From NCBI RefSeq assembly GCF_001898115.1, contig NZ_MKSQ01000008.1, positions 99,390 to 163,389 of the forward strand: 64,000 nt of DNA, given 5' to 3'. Of the stretch, positions 36,221-47,317 are shown in pieces. Numbering within the stretch: the first letter of the stretch is position 1; every line of letters begins with the position of its first letter. The notes under the pieces were generated by a model. It saw only the letters and a list, made by a program, of their open reading frames with translations, did not search any database and was not told where the DNA came from. A program made the translations under genes and the position numbers. This DNA is from Allobosea sp. 67-29 (GTDB taxonomy: Bacteria; Pseudomonadota; Alphaproteobacteria; Rhizobiales; Beijerinckiaceae).

Positions 36221-38467
36221 TCATGGCTCGCCGATGAGATCTTCGACGGCATTCAGCAAAGTCTCGTCGTGAAAGCTGCTCTTGGTCAAATAGTAGTCTG
36301 CTCCGGCATCGAGCCCCCGGCGCCGGTCTTCCTCCCGGTCCTTGTAGGAGACGATCATCACCGGCAGATTGCGCAGGTTGCCGTCGCGACGGATCAGCGT
36401 GACGAGCTCGATCCCGTCCATGCGCGGCATGTCGACATCCGTGACGACGAGATCGAAGCTGCCTGAGCGGACGGCGTTCCAGCCGTCCATGCCGTCCACC
36501 GCGACCTCGACCTCGAAGCCGCGATGGTCGAGGAGCTTGCGCTCCAGCTCCCGGACGGTCAACGAATCGTCGACCACCAGTACGCGCTTGCGCCGCGCGC
36601 GGCCCGCCTGCGCGACGGCGGGCTCCAGAGACCTGAGCTTGCCGGCGCCGGCAAGCTTTTCCATCGAGCGGATCAGGTCCGCTATGTCGAGGATCAGAGT
36701 GGGGCTGCCATCCTCGAGCAGCGCGGCCGCGCTGACGTCCTTCACCTTGGACAGGCGCGCGTCGAGCGGACGCACGACCAGCTCGCGCTCGCCGAGGAAG
36801 CCATCGACGACCAACGCATAGGTGGCGTCGCCTGCGCCGACGACGACCGCTGCCAGTTCGCCGCGCTCGAGGGCCGGCTGACCGTGCCCGAGAATCTCGT
36901 GCGCCGCGACGAGGCCTACCTGCCGGCCCTCGAAGCGGAAATGCGGACGGCCCTCCAGCATGGCGATCTCCGCACGCGGCAGGCGCAGGGTACGCGTGAT
37001 GGCCGTGAGCGGAATCGCATAGGGCTCACCCGCGATGTCGACGAGGAGCGCCCGGATCACCGACAAGGTCAACGGCAATTGCAGCTGGAAGCGGGTGCCG
37101 CGGCCGGGCTCGGAGACGATGCCGACCTGCCCGCGCACCTGCCGCACCATGTTCTGCACGGCATCGAGCCCGACCCCGCGTCCAGAGATGTCGGTTACCG
37201 CCGCCTTCATCGAGAAGCCGGGCAGGAACAGGAATTCGAGCAGCTCGGCTTCGCTGAGGCGCTGGGCATTCTCGGCCGAGACGAGGCCGCGGGCGACAGT
37301 GCCGCTGCGCAAGGCCTCGAGATCGATGCCGCAACCGTCGTCGGAAACGATGATCTGGAGCAGGCCGGCGCTGTGCCGCGCCTCGATCCGCACGACGCCT
37401 TCCTCCGGCTTTCCGGCAGCGCGGCGCTGCTCCGGCGCCTCGATTCCGTGATCGACGGCGTTGCGCAGCAGATGGCCGAGAGCGGTGTCGAGCTGGTCCA
37501 GGATGTCCCGGTCGATGCTGGTCGAACCGCCGACGATGTCGAGCCGTACCGGCTTTCCGAGCGCGCGGCCGAGATCGCGTACCGTGCGCGCGAAGTGCCG
37601 CACGCCATCCTCGAAGGGCCGCATGCGGCTCGCCAGCGTCTCTTCATAAAGCCGATGGGCGAGATCGCTCGCCCCACGATCGACGATGTCGAGCTCGTCG
37701 AGGCGTTCCGCCAGGATCGCCTGCCCCTCCGTCAGCCGAATCTGGAGGGCAGAAACGGCCTGTTGCGCCCGCTCCCCGGCATCGGCAGGCAGTGCGGCGC
37801 GAAGGCTGTCGAGATGTCTGGATATTTCACCCTGAAGGCGGTGCAGCCGCAGCAGACCGTCATTGAAGGGCCGCAGCCGCCGCGCCGCCATCAGCGATTC
37901 ACCGGCGAGACCGAGCAGGCGGTTCAGGCTTTCGGCATTGACCCGGACCATCCGCTCGCCCTGAGCTTCGGCAGGAAGATCCGCAGCCTGCGGCGCGCCG
38001 GGCTCGACGGGCGCGCCCTGCCCCTCGGTCGCAGGCGCCGGCGCCGTCCGCTCTTCGGGAACGCTGGACGACGACCGCGATGACTGTCGCACGGCCTCGA
38101 TGAAGGCATCGACACGAAGGCGCAGCGCTTCGTCGCCCTCGCCTTCGACCGAGGCGATCCCGGCCAAGAGATCGACCCCTGACAGCAACGTGTCGACGTG
38201 GGCCCGGGTCAGCCGCAGCCTGCCGTGCTGTGCGGCGACGAGACATTCCTCCATCTCGTGCGCCACCCGCACGGCGGGCGCCAGCTCGATGATCCGCGCG
38301 GCCCCCTTCAGGGAATGGGCGGCGCGCATGCAGGCTTCCAGATGCGCCGGCGCGACCGGATCGCGCTCCAGCGCGAGGAGGCCCGCCGTCAGCGCCTGCG
38401 ACTGCGAGGCCAGCTCTGCCCGGAACAGCTCGAGCATCGAGAATTCACCGAGATCGTCGCCGCTCAT
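36221..38467 (-). CDS. wspE: WspE: CheA-type hybrid histidine kinase
   Basis: 748-residue kinase. N-terminal Hpt domain with phospho-histidine in AAHSLKGAARII (about residue 48); dimerisation region; HATPase with LGHLLRNAVDHGIEAPEQRR, SDDGCGIDLE and GRGVGLDAVQNMV; CheW-like domain (FQLQLPLTLSVIRALLVDI); and a C-terminal receiver with VLVVDDSLTVRELE and LVVTDVDMPRMDG. It phosphorylates WspR and WspF. The start at ATG 38467 overlaps the wspD stop by ATGA; the open frame to 38515 is an overlap artefact. Confidence 0.95.
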   Translation of the reverse strand: MSGDDLGEFSMLELFRAELASQSQALTAGLLALERDPVAPAHLEACMRAAHSLKGAARIIELAPAVRVAHEMEECLVAAQHGRLRLTRAHVDTLLSGVDLLAGIASVEGEGDEALRLRVDAFIEAVRQSSRSSSSVPEERTAPAPATEGQGAPVEPGAPQAADLPAEAQGERMVRVNAESLNRLLGLAGESLMAARRLRPFNDGLLRLHRLQGEISRHLDSLRAALPADAGERAQQAVSALQIRLTEGQAILAERLDELDIVDRGASDLAHRLYEETLASRMRPFEDGVRHFARTVRDLGRALGKPVRLDIVGGSTSIDRDILDQLDTALGHLLRNAVDHGIEAPEQRRAAGKPEEGVVRIEARHSAGLLQIIVSDDGCGIDLEALRSGTVARGLVSAENAQRLSEAELLEFLFLPGFSMKAAVTDISGRGVGLDAVQNMVRQVRGQVGIVSEPGRGTRFQLQLPLTLSVIRALLVDIAGEPYAIPLTAITRTLRLPRAEIAMLEGRPHFRFEGRQVGLVAAHEILGHGQPALERGELAAVVVGAGDATYALVVDGFLGERELVVRPLDARLSKVKDVSAAALLEDGSPTLILDIADLIRSMEKLAGAGKLRSLEPAVAQAGRARRKRVLVVDDSLTVRELERKLLDHRGFEVEVAVDGMDGWNAVRSGSFDLVVTDVDMPRMDGIELVTLIRRDGNLRNLPVMIVSYKDREEDRRRGLDAGADYYLTKSSFHDETLLNAVEDLIGEP

Positions 38468-39168
38468 GCGATGCTCCGGTCGACGAGATCGAGCAGGATC
38501 GCGGCATCCAGGCAACCGACGGAACGTTCGCCCCAGGGCAGCATGGACATGACCGCGGCGGTCGCGGACCTGGCGACCGTGGCGGGCACGGGTCCGAGCT
38601 CGCTGCGCAGATAGCTGTGCAGCCCGTGCACTTCGTCCGCCTCGAAGGCGGCGCGCCCGCTCGGCCCGCCGATCACCACGAGACGTCGAAAGGCGGCGAG
38701 ACGCCCTTCATTGCGGACAGGCCCTCCCCCTGCGCCGACGCCGAGCAACTCGGCCAATGACAGGCAGACCAGCAATTCGCCGCGGACGTTGACGACGCCG
38801 CGCATCGCGGCGCTGCGGCGGTGAGGCAACGCTCGCACGGGCCGCGGCTCGACGATCTCCTCGCAGACCGCGACCGGAAGAGAGAGCCATTCGTCGCCGA
38901 TCCGAAAGACCAGGATTGTATCGCGCTCGCCCTGCCCTTCCCTCCCATCGGCTTCGGCGGCGAAGAATCTGGTCCACTCCTCACGATAGCCGGGCGGCAG
39001 CGGGCGATCGAGCAGTTGCCGCCCTGTCCGCGCGAAGGTCGGACAGTTGCGGCAATGTAGGTGCTCCGCCAAGGCAGGACAGGACGTGTCGCCGCGGACG
39101 CCGATCTGCCGCCAGCACTCGTCGATGCCCGTTTGCATCTGCTCCGCTGCCGCTTCGGCCCGGGTCAT
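38464..39168 (-). CDS. wspD: WspD: CheW-type coupling protein
   Basis: 234-residue adaptor. The N-terminal third carries a Cys-rich stretch (CWRQIG, CPALAEHLHCRNCPTF) found in WspD proteins. The CheW domain follows (about 85-225) with FRIGDEWLSLPVAVCEEIVE and MRGVVNVRGELLVCLSLAEL. It couples the receptor to WspE. It shares one base with the wspC stop (TGATG) and overlaps wspE by 4 bases. Confidence 0.92.
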   Translation of the reverse strand: MTRAEAAAEQMQTGIDECWRQIGVRGDTSCPALAEHLHCRNCPTFARTGRQLLDRPLPPGYREEWTRFFAAEADGREGQGERDTILVFRIGDEWLSLPVAVCEEIVEPRPVRALPHRRSAAMRGVVNVRGELLVCLSLAELLGVGAGGGPVRNEGRLAAFRRLVVIGGPSGRAAFEADEVHGLHSYLRSELGPVPATVARSATAAVMSMLPWGERSVGCLDAAILLDLVDRSIA

Positions 39169-40442
39169 CAGGCGTCACCCTTTCCGCCCAGGCGGGCCAG
39201 CCGCCGCGCCAGCGCACTGGCACCCCCATGGTCGCCCTGCCGCTGGAGCAGCAGCCGCAGATGGGCGAGAGCCTCGCGATGCTCTGGCGCGAGATAAAGG
39301 GCCTTGCGGTAGAAGCCGGCGGCCTGCGTCGCATCGCCCTCGGCATCATGGGTCAGCCCGATGACGTAAAAGGATTCCGGCGAAGGCCCATGCCGGGTTG
39401 CGTGCCGCTCGGCGGCCCGGCGTGCCTCGCCGAACCGGCCTGCATCGGCCGCATCCCGTGCCGCGGCGAGATCATCACCCGCAGCGTCGGGCACGGACGC
39501 CGCGATCCCGCCAAGAGGCATGCGCCGCGCGAAGGGCTTGAGCGGTGCCGGCGGGCGAGTGGCCGTCAGCCCTGGCGCCGGAACAACGCTCGGCCTGCGC
39601 CGGGCCCGCACGGTCCCCGGTTTCGCCTCGGCCGCCGCGGCAGGAGCCGCGGCGCGGGTGAAGGCAAATGCCCGCGGCCGCCGGCTCGAGGCATAGCCGT
39701 GCAGCGAGGGCAGGCCGGACTCGCCGGGGCCGACCAGCAGAAGACCGTCGGGTGCCAGCAAGGCGCCGAGACGCTCCATGGCCCGCCCCTGTGTCTCGCG
39801 ATCGAAATAGATCAGGAGATTGCGGCAGAAGACGACGTCGAAGGGTTGCCGCTCGGCAAAACCGATCGGTTCGAGCAGGTTGCCGTGGGTGAAGCGAACC
39901 TGATGCCGGACCCGGTCATGCGGCCTGAACCCGCCGTCGCATGCCTCGAAATGGCGATCGCGAAAGGCAAGGTCCGCGCCTCGGAACGAGTTGCGGCCGT
40001 AGATCGCCCGCTGCGCATAGGCGAGATTGCGGATGCTGACGTCGACCGCCTCGACGATGAAATCCTCCTTCGCGAAGCCGGCATCGAGCAGCGCCATGGC
40101 CACCGAATAGGGTTCCTCGCCCGTCGAGCAGGGCAGGCTCAGGAGCCGGAACGGCCGGCTGCGGCCGCGCATCCGCAGATGCTCCGTCACGGCACCGAAC
40201 GCCTCGGGATCACGGAAGAACCAGGTCTCCGGCACGACGACGCAGTCGATCAGCTCCTGCCGCTCGTCCCGATGCTCGGTCAGATGGGCCCAGTAGGCAT
40301 GGAGATCGGGCAAGGCGCACGCAGCCATCCGCCTCGCCAGGGCGTGACGGATGACCGAGGCTCCGACGCTGGCGCTGCTCAGGCCGATCATCTCCTGCAG
40401 CAATCCTTCGAAATCACGGGCCGATCCGGTTCCGCCCGTCAT
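39168..40442 (-). CDS. wspC: WspC: CheR-type methyltransferase with TPR tail
   Basis: 424-residue SAM-dependent methyltransferase that methylates WspA. The CheR domain (about 1-270) has VVVPETWFFRDPEAFGAV, the SAM loop LSLPCSTGEEPYSVAMALLD, and VVFCRNLLIYFDRETQGRAM. After a Pro/Ala linker there are tetratricopeptide-like repeats (about 330-424), as in Pseudomonas WspC. The start at ATG 40442 overlaps the wspB stop (ATGA). Confidence 0.94.
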   Translation of the reverse strand: MTGGTGSARDFEGLLQEMIGLSSASVGASVIRHALARRMAACALPDLHAYWAHLTEHRDERQELIDCVVVPETWFFRDPEAFGAVTEHLRMRGRSRPFRLLSLPCSTGEEPYSVAMALLDAGFAKEDFIVEAVDVSIRNLAYAQRAIYGRNSFRGADLAFRDRHFEACDGGFRPHDRVRHQVRFTHGNLLEPIGFAERQPFDVVFCRNLLIYFDRETQGRAMERLGALLAPDGLLLVGPGESGLPSLHGYASSRRPRAFAFTRAAAPAAAAEAKPGTVRARRRPSVVPAPGLTATRPPAPLKPFARRMPLGGIAASVPDAAGDDLAAARDAADAGRFGEARRAAERHATRHGPSPESFYVIGLTHDAEGDATQAAGFYRKALYLAPEHREALAHLRLLLQRQGDHGGASALARRLARLGGKGDA

Positions 40443-40903
40443 GGCAGACCCGCCAGCCGCGCGAACAGGATATCGCGAATCGCCGGCGGCAGCAGTGCCT
40501 CGCCCCGGATCCACTGGATCAGCCCGTCGTCATCGGGCGCGACCGGGCCGAGATAAGGCGGGCTGCCGGCCTCGACACCGGAGGCCACGAAGTCGGCGGG
40601 ATCCCGCTCGACAGCTTCGACGGCCTTCTCGGCCATAAGACCGAGGAGACGGTGCTCCCCCGCAGCCACGGGATAGCGCAACAGGACGATCCGCGTGCTG
40701 AGCAGGGGCTCGGCCGAGCGGCCAAGCGCGAGCAGGCTGAGGTCGATCAGCGGCACGGGCCGGCCTCGATAGGCGATGGCGCCCGCCACGCCAGCCGGTG
40801 CGCCGGGCAATTGCTTGACGGCGAGCAGCGGCAGAATTTCCTCGATCTGCCCCGCGTCGAGGGCGTAGCGGTCTCGCCCCAGCCTGAACGTCAGGAACAG
40901 CAT
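40439..40903 (-). CDS. wspB: WspB: CheW-type coupling protein
   Basis: 154-residue single CheW domain: FLTFRLGRDRYALDAGQIEE, then GVAGAIAYRGRPVPLIDLSL and a C-terminal arm. It is the second coupling protein of the system, placed between wspA (18-base gap) and wspC (4-base overlap). Confidence 0.92.
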   Translation of the reverse strand: MLFLTFRLGRDRYALDAGQIEEILPLLAVKQLPGAPAGVAGAIAYRGRPVPLIDLSLLALGRSAEPLLSTRIVLLRYPVAAGEHRLLGLMAEKAVEAVERDPADFVASGVEAGSPPYLGPVAPDDDGLIQWIRGEALLPPAIRDILFARLAGLP

Positions 40904-40921
40904 CGGCTCCGGGCGCCCCGA

Positions 40922-42568
40922 TCAGGCGCGCAGCTTGAAGCGCGCGATACTGCTGCGCAGCCCGGTCGAAACCTGGTTGAGCTCGTCAATGGCGAGCGTC
41001 GACTGCTGCAGCGACTCGACCGTCTGCTGAGCGGCCTCGCCGAGCTGGACCAGAGCCTCGCTGATCTGGCCCGCACCGGCAGCCTGGGCCTGCATGCCCT
41101 CGTTCGCGACCTCGAAGCGCGGCACCAGCCCCTGGACCTGCTCAATGATGTCGGAGAGCTGGCCGCCGACCTGCTGGACGTCCTGCATGCCGCGACGGAC
41201 CTCCTCGGAGAACTTGTCCATGCCCATCACCCCGGCCGCGACGGCGGACTGGATATCCTTGACCATCTGCTCGATGTCATAGGTCGAGACTGCCGTCTGG
41301 TCCGCGAGGCGGCGGATCTCGGTCGCCACCACGGCGAAGCCGCGGCCGTACTGCCCGGCCTTCTCGGCCTCGATGGCAGCATTGAGCGAGAGCAGGTTGG
41401 TCTGGTCGGCGACCTTGGTGATGGTGGTGACGACCTGATTGATGTTGCCCGCCTTCTCGCTGAGGATTGCCAGCTTGGCATTGATGGCGCCTGCCGCCTC
41501 CATGACCTGCTGCATGGTGCTCTCCATCCGCGAAAGCCCGGCCTGGCCGCCGCCGGCGAGCTTCGCCGTCTGCTCCGCGACCTCGGAAACCTCGTCCATG
41601 GTGCGCACGAGTTCGTTGGACGTCGCGGAAATCTCCTTGGCGGTCGCGCCGATCTCGGTTGTCGTGGCGGCGATCTCGCTGGCGGTCGCCTGCTGCTCCT
41701 TGGAGGTCGCTGCGACCTCGGTGATCGAGGTGTTGACCTGGATGCCCGATTTCTGGATCTGGCCGATCAACCCGGCGAGATCGTCCGCCATGGCGTTGAT
41801 GCCATCCGCGACTGTGCTGAACTCGTCGCGACGCGCAAGCGAGAGCCGCTCGCTGAAATCGCCCCTGCGCATCACCTCGACGATGCCGAGCAGCTTGCCG
41901 AGCGGCACCGTCACCGCCCTGAACAGCAGGTAGCCGAACAGGACGGCCAGGCCGAGCGCCAGGCCGAAGCTGACCAGCAGCCCGAGCTCGGCCGCGCGCA
42001 CGATCGACACGATGGTACGGGTGGACTGGTCGGCACGGGTCTTGTTGAGTTCCAGCATGGTCGCGATCGCGGCGTCGACGCGTGTCGCGATCTGCGCCAG
42101 CTCGGTGCGAGCCGCGGCGATCCGCTCCGGGGTCCAGCCTTCCGCGCCCGCCCGTCCCGCGGCCAAGATGGGCTGCTGAGCGGCAACGAACTCGTCGAAG
42201 AGCCGAACGGCCTGGGCGTAGTTGCGCCGGTCCTCCTCGCTCATGATCGTCGCATCATAGGACTTCAGGATCTCGTGCATGCGGTCGCGATTGGCCGCGA
42301 TCGCCGCTGCGGCGTCTCCCTTCTCGGCCGAGGTGTCCGACAGCAGGAATTCGCGCGCCAGACCACGGCCCTCGCCCCAGGTCGTCATGAGCTGGGCGCT
42401 GAGATAGAGGCCCGGCACGGTGTCGGTCTCGACGCGGATCGCCTCACGCTCCGCCTGGGTGAACCAGGCGTAGGACAGCGCCGCCATGCCGGACATCACC
42501 GCCAGCACCACGGCGAAGCTGAGCAGGATACGGCGGCGTATCGTCAGGCTCATCATGTTTCGATCCAT
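40922..42568 (-). CDS. wspA: WspA: methyl-accepting chemoreceptor
   Basis: 548-residue receptor: TM1 about residues 12-34, a periplasmic four-helix-like sensing region (about 35-190), TM2 about 192-215, a HAMP segment ([20 protein letters not shown]), then a long cytoplasmic coiled coil. The hairpin tip is [20 protein letters not shown], and EIRRLADQT follows. In Pseudomonas WspA responds to surface contact and clusters laterally. First gene of the wsp operon; the start may be 42568 or Met5/Met6. Confidence 0.94.
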   Translation of the reverse strand: MDRNMMSLTIRRRILLSFAVVLAVMSGMAALSYAWFTQAEREAIRVETDTVPGLYLSAQLMTTWGEGRGLAREFLLSDTSAEKGDAAAAIAANRDRMHEILKSYDATIMSEEDRRNYAQAVRLFDEFVAAQQPILAAGRAGAEGWTPERIAAARTELAQIATRVDAAIATMLELNKTRADQSTRTIVSIVRAAELGLLVSFGLALGLAVLFGYLLFRAVTVPLGKLLGIVEVMRRGDFSERLSLARRDEFSTVADGINAMADDLAGLIGQIQKSGIQVNTSITEVAATSKEQQATASEIAATTTEIGATAKEISATSNELVRTMDEVSEVAEQTAKLAGGGQAGLSRMESTMQQVMEAAGAINAKLAILSEKAGNINQVVTTITKVADQTNLLSLNAAIEAEKAGQYGRGFAVVATEIRRLADQTAVSTYDIEQMVKDIQSAVAAGVMGMDKFSEEVRRGMQDVQQVGGQLSDIIEQVQGLVPRFEVANEGMQAQAAGAGQISEALVQLGEAAQQTVESLQQSTLAIDELNQVSTGLRSSIARFKLRA

Positions 42569-42781
42569 CTCGAAGCTTCACCACGCATGGCGCAGCCCTT
42601 GCAGGCTCCGCGGGAGATCTTCCCCCGAAAGGAATCGTTAGCGACAAGTGGTTTCCCGACCGTTGCCGTTTCAGGGCGGATTGGGGATGGTGCGCCAATC
42701 ACCGGCTTTCCGCCTTATTGACGCGATAGCCGCGATCAGAGATTGAACGCGGGTTCCGCCCGCCTGCTAGAAGGACATTCC

Positions 42782-44005
42782 ATGTCGGCCGAGCGTGCCC
42801 TGTCGTCGTCGCGAGCGGCCCTCCCCGTCCTGCTGCTCTGCACGGCCGTGCTGACAGGCTGCAACGAGGACAGGTCAGCGCAGCCGCCGGTCCAGCCGCA
42901 GGCGCAGGTCAGCGTGGTCGTGCTGCATCCGCAGCCTGTCGCGATCACCGCCGAATTGCCGGGACGCGTCTCGGCCAATCTCGTCGCGGAGGTCCGGCCG
43001 CAGGTGAACGGCATCATCAAGTCGCGGCTCTATGAGGAAGGCGGCGACGTCAAGGCCGGCGATGTGCTCTACGAGATCGACCCGGCGCCCTACCAGGCGG
43101 CGCTCGACAGCGCGATCGCGGCGCAGCGCAAGGCCGAAGCCGCCGTCACCAACGCTCAAGTCAGGGCCAGCCGCTATCAGGAGCTGTTCCAGCGCAATGC
43201 CGGCAGCCGGCAGGACATGGACGACGCCAACGCCACCCTCGCTCAGGCGCAGGCGGATGTCGCCGCCGCCAAGGCCAATGTCGAGACGGCACGGATCAAC
43301 CTGGCCTATACCAAGGTCACGGCGCCGATCGACGGACGCATCGACAAATCGGCGCTGACGCCGGGCGCGCTCGTCACCGCCAACCAGGCCACCGCGCTGA
43401 CGACGATCCGCAAGCTCGACCCGATCAATGTCGACGTCACCCAGTCCAGCACCAACCTGCTCCGCTTCCGCGACGACATCGCTTCGGGCCGGCTGCGCTT
43501 CACCGGCCTCGGCGTCGCGGTCAAGCTGAAGCTCGATACCGGGCAGCAATACAACCAGTCGGGCAAGCTCGAATTCGCCGAAGCCAATATCGACGAGACG
43601 ACCGGCACCTTCCGCGTCCGCGCCGAATTCCCCAATCCGGACAAGCTCCTGCTGCCCGGGATGTTCGTGCGCGCCCTGATCCAGGAGGGTATCGCCGAGA
43701 ACAGCTTCCTGCTGCCGCAGCGTGGCGTCGGCCGCAACACCAAGGGCGAGGCGACGGCCAAGTTCGTCGGTCCGGACGGCAAGGTCGAGGAGCGCGTGCT
43801 GACCACGCGCCGCAACATCGGCAACAACTGGCTGGTGGACGGCGGCGTCAAGGACGGCGAGCGCCTGATCGTCGAGGGCGGCCAGCTCGTCCGGCCGGGC
43901 CAGGTCGTGACGCCGACCGAGGTCAGCGTCGACGAGGCGACCGGCGAGCTCAAATCCGCCAACCGGCGGGCCGAGCTCGAGCCCGGCAACCGCGCGAAGA
44001 ACTGA
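42782..44005 (+). CDS. RND efflux adaptor, AcrA/MexA-type lipoprotein
   Basis: 407-residue periplasmic adaptor with a lipobox: LLLCTAVLTGCNED (Cys27), so it is lipid-anchored, unlike the first adaptor in this window. Lipoyl halves (AEVRPQVNGIIKSRLYEEG and TKVTAPIDGRIDKSAL) flank an alpha-hairpin with many Ala-rich heptads; the barrel has LPGMFVRALIQEG. The start at ATG 42782 follows AGAAGGA; a longer frame from 42743 is less likely. It is followed after 3 bases by the permease gene. Confidence 0.94.
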   Translation: MSAERALSSSRAALPVLLLCTAVLTGCNEDRSAQPPVQPQAQVSVVVLHPQPVAITAELPGRVSANLVAEVRPQVNGIIKSRLYEEGGDVKAGDVLYEIDPAPYQAALDSAIAAQRKAEAAVTNAQVRASRYQELFQRNAGSRQDMDDANATLAQAQADVAAAKANVETARINLAYTKVTAPIDGRIDKSALTPGALVTANQATALTTIRKLDPINVDVTQSSTNLLRFRDDIASGRLRFTGLGVAVKLKLDTGQQYNQSGKLEFAEANIDETTGTFRVRAEFPNPDKLLLPGMFVRALIQEGIAENSFLLPQRGVGRNTKGEATAKFVGPDGKVEERVLTTRRNIGNNWLVDGGVKDGERLIVEGGQLVRPGQVVTPTEVSVDEATGELKSANRRAELEPGNRAKN

Positions 44006-44008
44006 CCC

Positions 44009-47000
44009 ATGCTGTCGCGCTTCTTCATCGAACGGCCCATCTTCGCCTGGGTCGTCGCCATCGTCATCATGCTGGCGGGCCTGCTCGCACTGTGGACGCT
44101 GCCGATCTCGCAATATCCGCAGATCGCGCCGACGACCGTGCAGATCAGCGCCAATTATCCAGGCGCCGACGCGCAGACGGTCGAGAACTCGGTGACCAAG
44201 GTCATCGAGCAGGGCATGACCGGCGTCGACAACCTGCAGTACATGACGGCGACCTCGACGGCGACCGGCAACGCCCAGATCACGCTGACCTTCAACAGCC
44301 AGGCCAATGCCGACGTCGCCCAGATGCAGGTGCAGAACAAGCTGCAGCTGGTCACGCGTCAGCTCCCCAGCGTGGTGCAGAGCACCGGCATCACGGTCGC
44401 CAAGGCCTCGACCGGCTTCCTGATGGTCGTCGCCTTCGTCTCGACCGACGGGCGGATGACCACGACGGACCTCGCCGACTATGTCGATTCCACCCTCAAC
44501 GACACGCTGAAGCGCGTCGAAGGCGTCGGCTCGACCCAGCTCTTCGGCTCCGGCTACGCCATGCGCATCTGGCTGAACCCCGATTCCCTGCGCAAATACG
44601 CGCTGATGCCGAGCGACGTGATCAACGCCATCCAGGCGCAGAACACGCAGGTCTCGGCGGGCCAGCTCGGCGGCCTGCCGCAGGTCAAGGGCCAGCAGCT
44701 CAACGCAACCGTGACGGCCGCCTCCCGGCTGCAGACGCCGGCCCAGTTCGAGAACATCATCCTGAAGAGCGGCTCATCCGGCTCGATCGTCCGGCTAAAC
44801 GACGTCGCGCGCGTCGAGCTCGGCGCCAAGAGCTACGACACCTCCTCGCGCTACAACGGCAAGCCAACCACCGGCCTTGCCATCAGCCTGGCGACGGGGG
44901 CCAACGCGATCAACACCGCCAAGGCGGTGCAAGCGACGATCGATCGCTTCAAGCAGACGCTGCCGGAAGGCGTCGAGGTCACCTATCCCTACGACACCAC
45001 TCCCTTCGTGACGCTCTCGATCGAGAAGGTGGTCCACACGCTGTTCGAGGCGATCCTGCTCGTCTTCGTGGTGATGTTCGTGTTCCTGCAGAACATCCGT
45101 GCGACCTTTATCCCGATGCTGGCGGTGCCCGTGGTGCTGCTCGGCACTTTCGGCGTGCTGGCGCTCGCCGGCTATTCGATCAACACGCTGACGATGTTCG
45201 CGATGGTCCTCGCCATCGGCCTGCTGGTCGACGACGCCATCGTGGTGGTCGAGAACGTCGAGCGCGTGATGCAGGAGGAGAAGCTCGGCCCCAAGGAAGC
45301 GACCATCAAGTCGATGGGCGAGATCACCGGAGCGCTCGTCGGCATCGCGACCGTTCTGTCGGCGGTGTTCGTCCCGATGGCCTTCTTCGGCGGCTCCGTC
45401 GGCGTGATCTACCGGCAGTTCTCCGTGACCATCGTCACGGCGATGATCCTCTCGGTCGTCGTCGCGATGGTGCTGACGCCGGCGCTGTGCGCGACCATCC
45501 TGAAGCCGGTCGGGGAGCATGGCGAGCGCAAGGGCTTCTTCGGCTGGTTCAACCGCAATTTCGAGCGCACGACGAACGGCTATCGTTCCGGCGTCGCCGG
45601 CATGATCGCGCGGCCGCTGCGCTTCATGCTGGTCTTCCTGCTGATCGGCTGTGGCATGGCCTGGCTCTTTGCCCGGCTGCCGAGCTCCTTCCTGCCCGAC
45701 GAGGACCAGGGCATCCTGCTGACCAGCGTTCAGATGCCCGTCGGTGCGACGCAGGACCGGACGCTGCGCGTGCTCGACCAGGTGCAGAAGCACTATCTCG
45801 AGAAGGAAAAAGACCTCGTCGAGGGCGTGCTCACCGTCGCCGGCTTCGGCTTCGGCGGACAGGGGCAGAATGTCGGCCTCGCCTTCGTGCGGTTGAAGCC
45901 CTTCGACCAGCGTGTCGGCAAGGACGCGACCGCGCAGGCCATAGCGCGCCGCGCCATGGGCGCCTTCCGTGCGATCAAGGACGGCACGGTCTATGCGCTC
46001 GCGCCGCCGGCGATCCAGGGCTTCGGCAATACCGCAGGGTTCGATTTCTTCCTGCAGGACATCACCGGGGCTGGTCATGAGCGGTTGATGCAGGTCCGGA
46101 ACCAGTTCCTCGGCCTCGCGGGCCAAAGCAAGCTTCTGGCCGGCACCCGGCCGAACGGGCAGGAGGACACGCCGCAATACGCCGTCGAGATCGACCAGGA
46201 GAAGGCGAGCGCACTGACGCTCTCGCTCGCCGACGTCAACGCCACGCTCTCGACCGCCTGGGGCTCGGCCTATGTCAACGACTTCATCGACCGCGGCCGG
46301 GTGAAATCGGTCTATGTCCAGGCCGATGCCGCGTCTCGCATGCAGCCGGAAGACGTCGGGCGCTGGTTCGTCCGCAATCAGGGCGGGGCGATGGTTCCGT
46401 TCTCGGCCTTCTCGTCGGGGCGCTGGACGTATGGCTCGCCCCGGCTGGAGCGCTTCAACGGAGCGGCGGCCGTGGAGATCCAGGGCGGTGCGGCGCAGGG
46501 CGTCAGCTCCGGCGCGGCGATGGACGAGGTCGACCGGCTGATGTCGCAGCTGCCGGCCGGCTTCGGGCATGAATGGACCGGGCTGTCCTTCCAGGAAAAG
46601 CTCTCGGGCAGCCAGGCGGTGGCGCTCTACGCCATCTCGATGCTGGTCGTGTTCCTCTGCCTGGCGGCGCTCTACGAAAGCTGGTCGATCCCCTTCGCGG
46701 TGATGCTCTGCGTGCCGATCGGCATCTTCGGCGCCCTGCTGGCGGCGACGCTGTTCGGCCAGACCAACGACGTCTACTTCAAGGTCGGCCTGCTGACGAC
46801 GATCGGGCTCGCGGCCAAGAACGCGATCCTGATCGTGGAGTTCGCGATCGAGCAGGAGGCGCAGGGCAAGGGTCTCGTCGAGGCGACGCTGGAGGCGGCG
46901 CGCCAGCGCCTGCGGCCGATTCTGATGACCTCGCTCGCCTTCGTGCTCGGCGTGCTGCCTTTGGCCGTTGCCACGGGCGCTGGATCGGGGAGCCAGAACT

Positions 47001-47140
47001 CGATCGGCATCGGCGTGATGGGCGGCATGATCGCCGCCACGGCCGTCGGCGTGTTCTTCGTGCCGCTGCTCTATGTCGCGGTCGTGCGCCTCGTGCGCCG
47101 GCTGCGCGGGCCGAAGCCGCAGGCCGAAGCCACAGCCTGA
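44009..47140 (+). CDS. RND multidrug efflux permease, AcrB/MexB-type
   Basis: 1043-residue inner-membrane transporter of full family length. N-terminus [20 protein letters not shown]; the TM4 proton-relay Asp pair in [34 protein letters not shown] at the start of the second half; TM10-11 with [20 protein letters not shown] including the conserved Lys. The C-terminus [12 protein letters not shown] is short. It forms a pump with the lipoprotein adaptor upstream. No outer-membrane channel gene follows, so a shared TolC-like channel is presumed. Probable substrates are diverse amphiphiles. Confidence 0.96.
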   Translation: MLSRFFIERPIFAWVVAIVIMLAGLLALWTLPISQYPQIAPTTVQISANYPGADAQTVENSVTKVIEQGMTGVDNLQYMTATSTATGNAQITLTFNSQANADVAQMQVQNKLQLVTRQLPSVVQSTGITVAKASTGFLMVVAFVSTDGRMTTTDLADYVDSTLNDTLKRVEGVGSTQLFGSGYAMRIWLNPDSLRKYALMPSDVINAIQAQNTQVSAGQLGGLPQVKGQQLNATVTAASRLQTPAQFENIILKSGSSGSIVRLNDVARVELGAKSYDTSSRYNGKPTTGLAISLATGANAINTAKAVQATIDRFKQTLPEGVEVTYPYDTTPFVTLSIEKVVHTLFEAILLVFVVMFVFLQNIRATFIPMLAVPVVLLGTFGVLALAGYSINTLTMFAMVLAIGLLVDDAIVVVENVERVMQEEKLGPKEATIKSMGEITGALVGIATVLSAVFVPMAFFGGSVGVIYRQFSVTIVTAMILSVVVAMVLTPALCATILKPVGEHGERKGFFGWFNRNFERTTNGYRSGVAGMIARPLRFMLVFLLIGCGMAWLFARLPSSFLPDEDQGILLTSVQMPVGATQDRTLRVLDQVQKHYLEKEKDLVEGVLTVAGFGFGGQGQNVGLAFVRLKPFDQRVGKDATAQAIARRAMGAFRAIKDGTVYALAPPAIQGFGNTAGFDFFLQDITGAGHERLMQVRNQFLGLAGQSKLLAGTRPNGQEDTPQYAVEIDQEKASALTLSLADVNATLSTAWGSAYVNDFIDRGRVKSVYVQADAASRMQPEDVGRWFVRNQGGAMVPFSAFSSGRWTYGSPRLERFNGAAAVEIQGGAAQGVSSGAAMDEVDRLMSQLPAGFGHEWTGLSFQEKLSGSQAVALYAISMLVVFLCLAALYESWSIPFAVMLCVPIGIFGALLAATLFGQTNDVYFKVGLLTTIGLAAKNAILIVEFAIEQEAQGKGLVEATLEAARQRLRPILMTSLAFVLGVLPLAVATGAGSGSQNSIGIGVMGGMIAATAVGVFFVPLLYVAVVRLVRRLRGPKPQAEATA

Positions 47141-47317
47141 TCGCCTCCGCCGCGCTTCGCGACGACGACGTGAAGCCTATGGAGCCCAGCCGTCGCCCTC
47201 TGCACCGCCGCGCAATCCGTCGCGGCGACCGGATGAACTCTGGACCAATGCCGCGACCGCCGCGCGAACTACGACAAAAGTCTAGGAATGCGGCGAGTTG
47301 CCTCGCGGGCAGCCAGC

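Noticed and set aside
44795..46570. 591-codon minus-strand open frame
   Set aside because: Antisense to the acrB-type permease; Arg/His/Asp-rich shadow.
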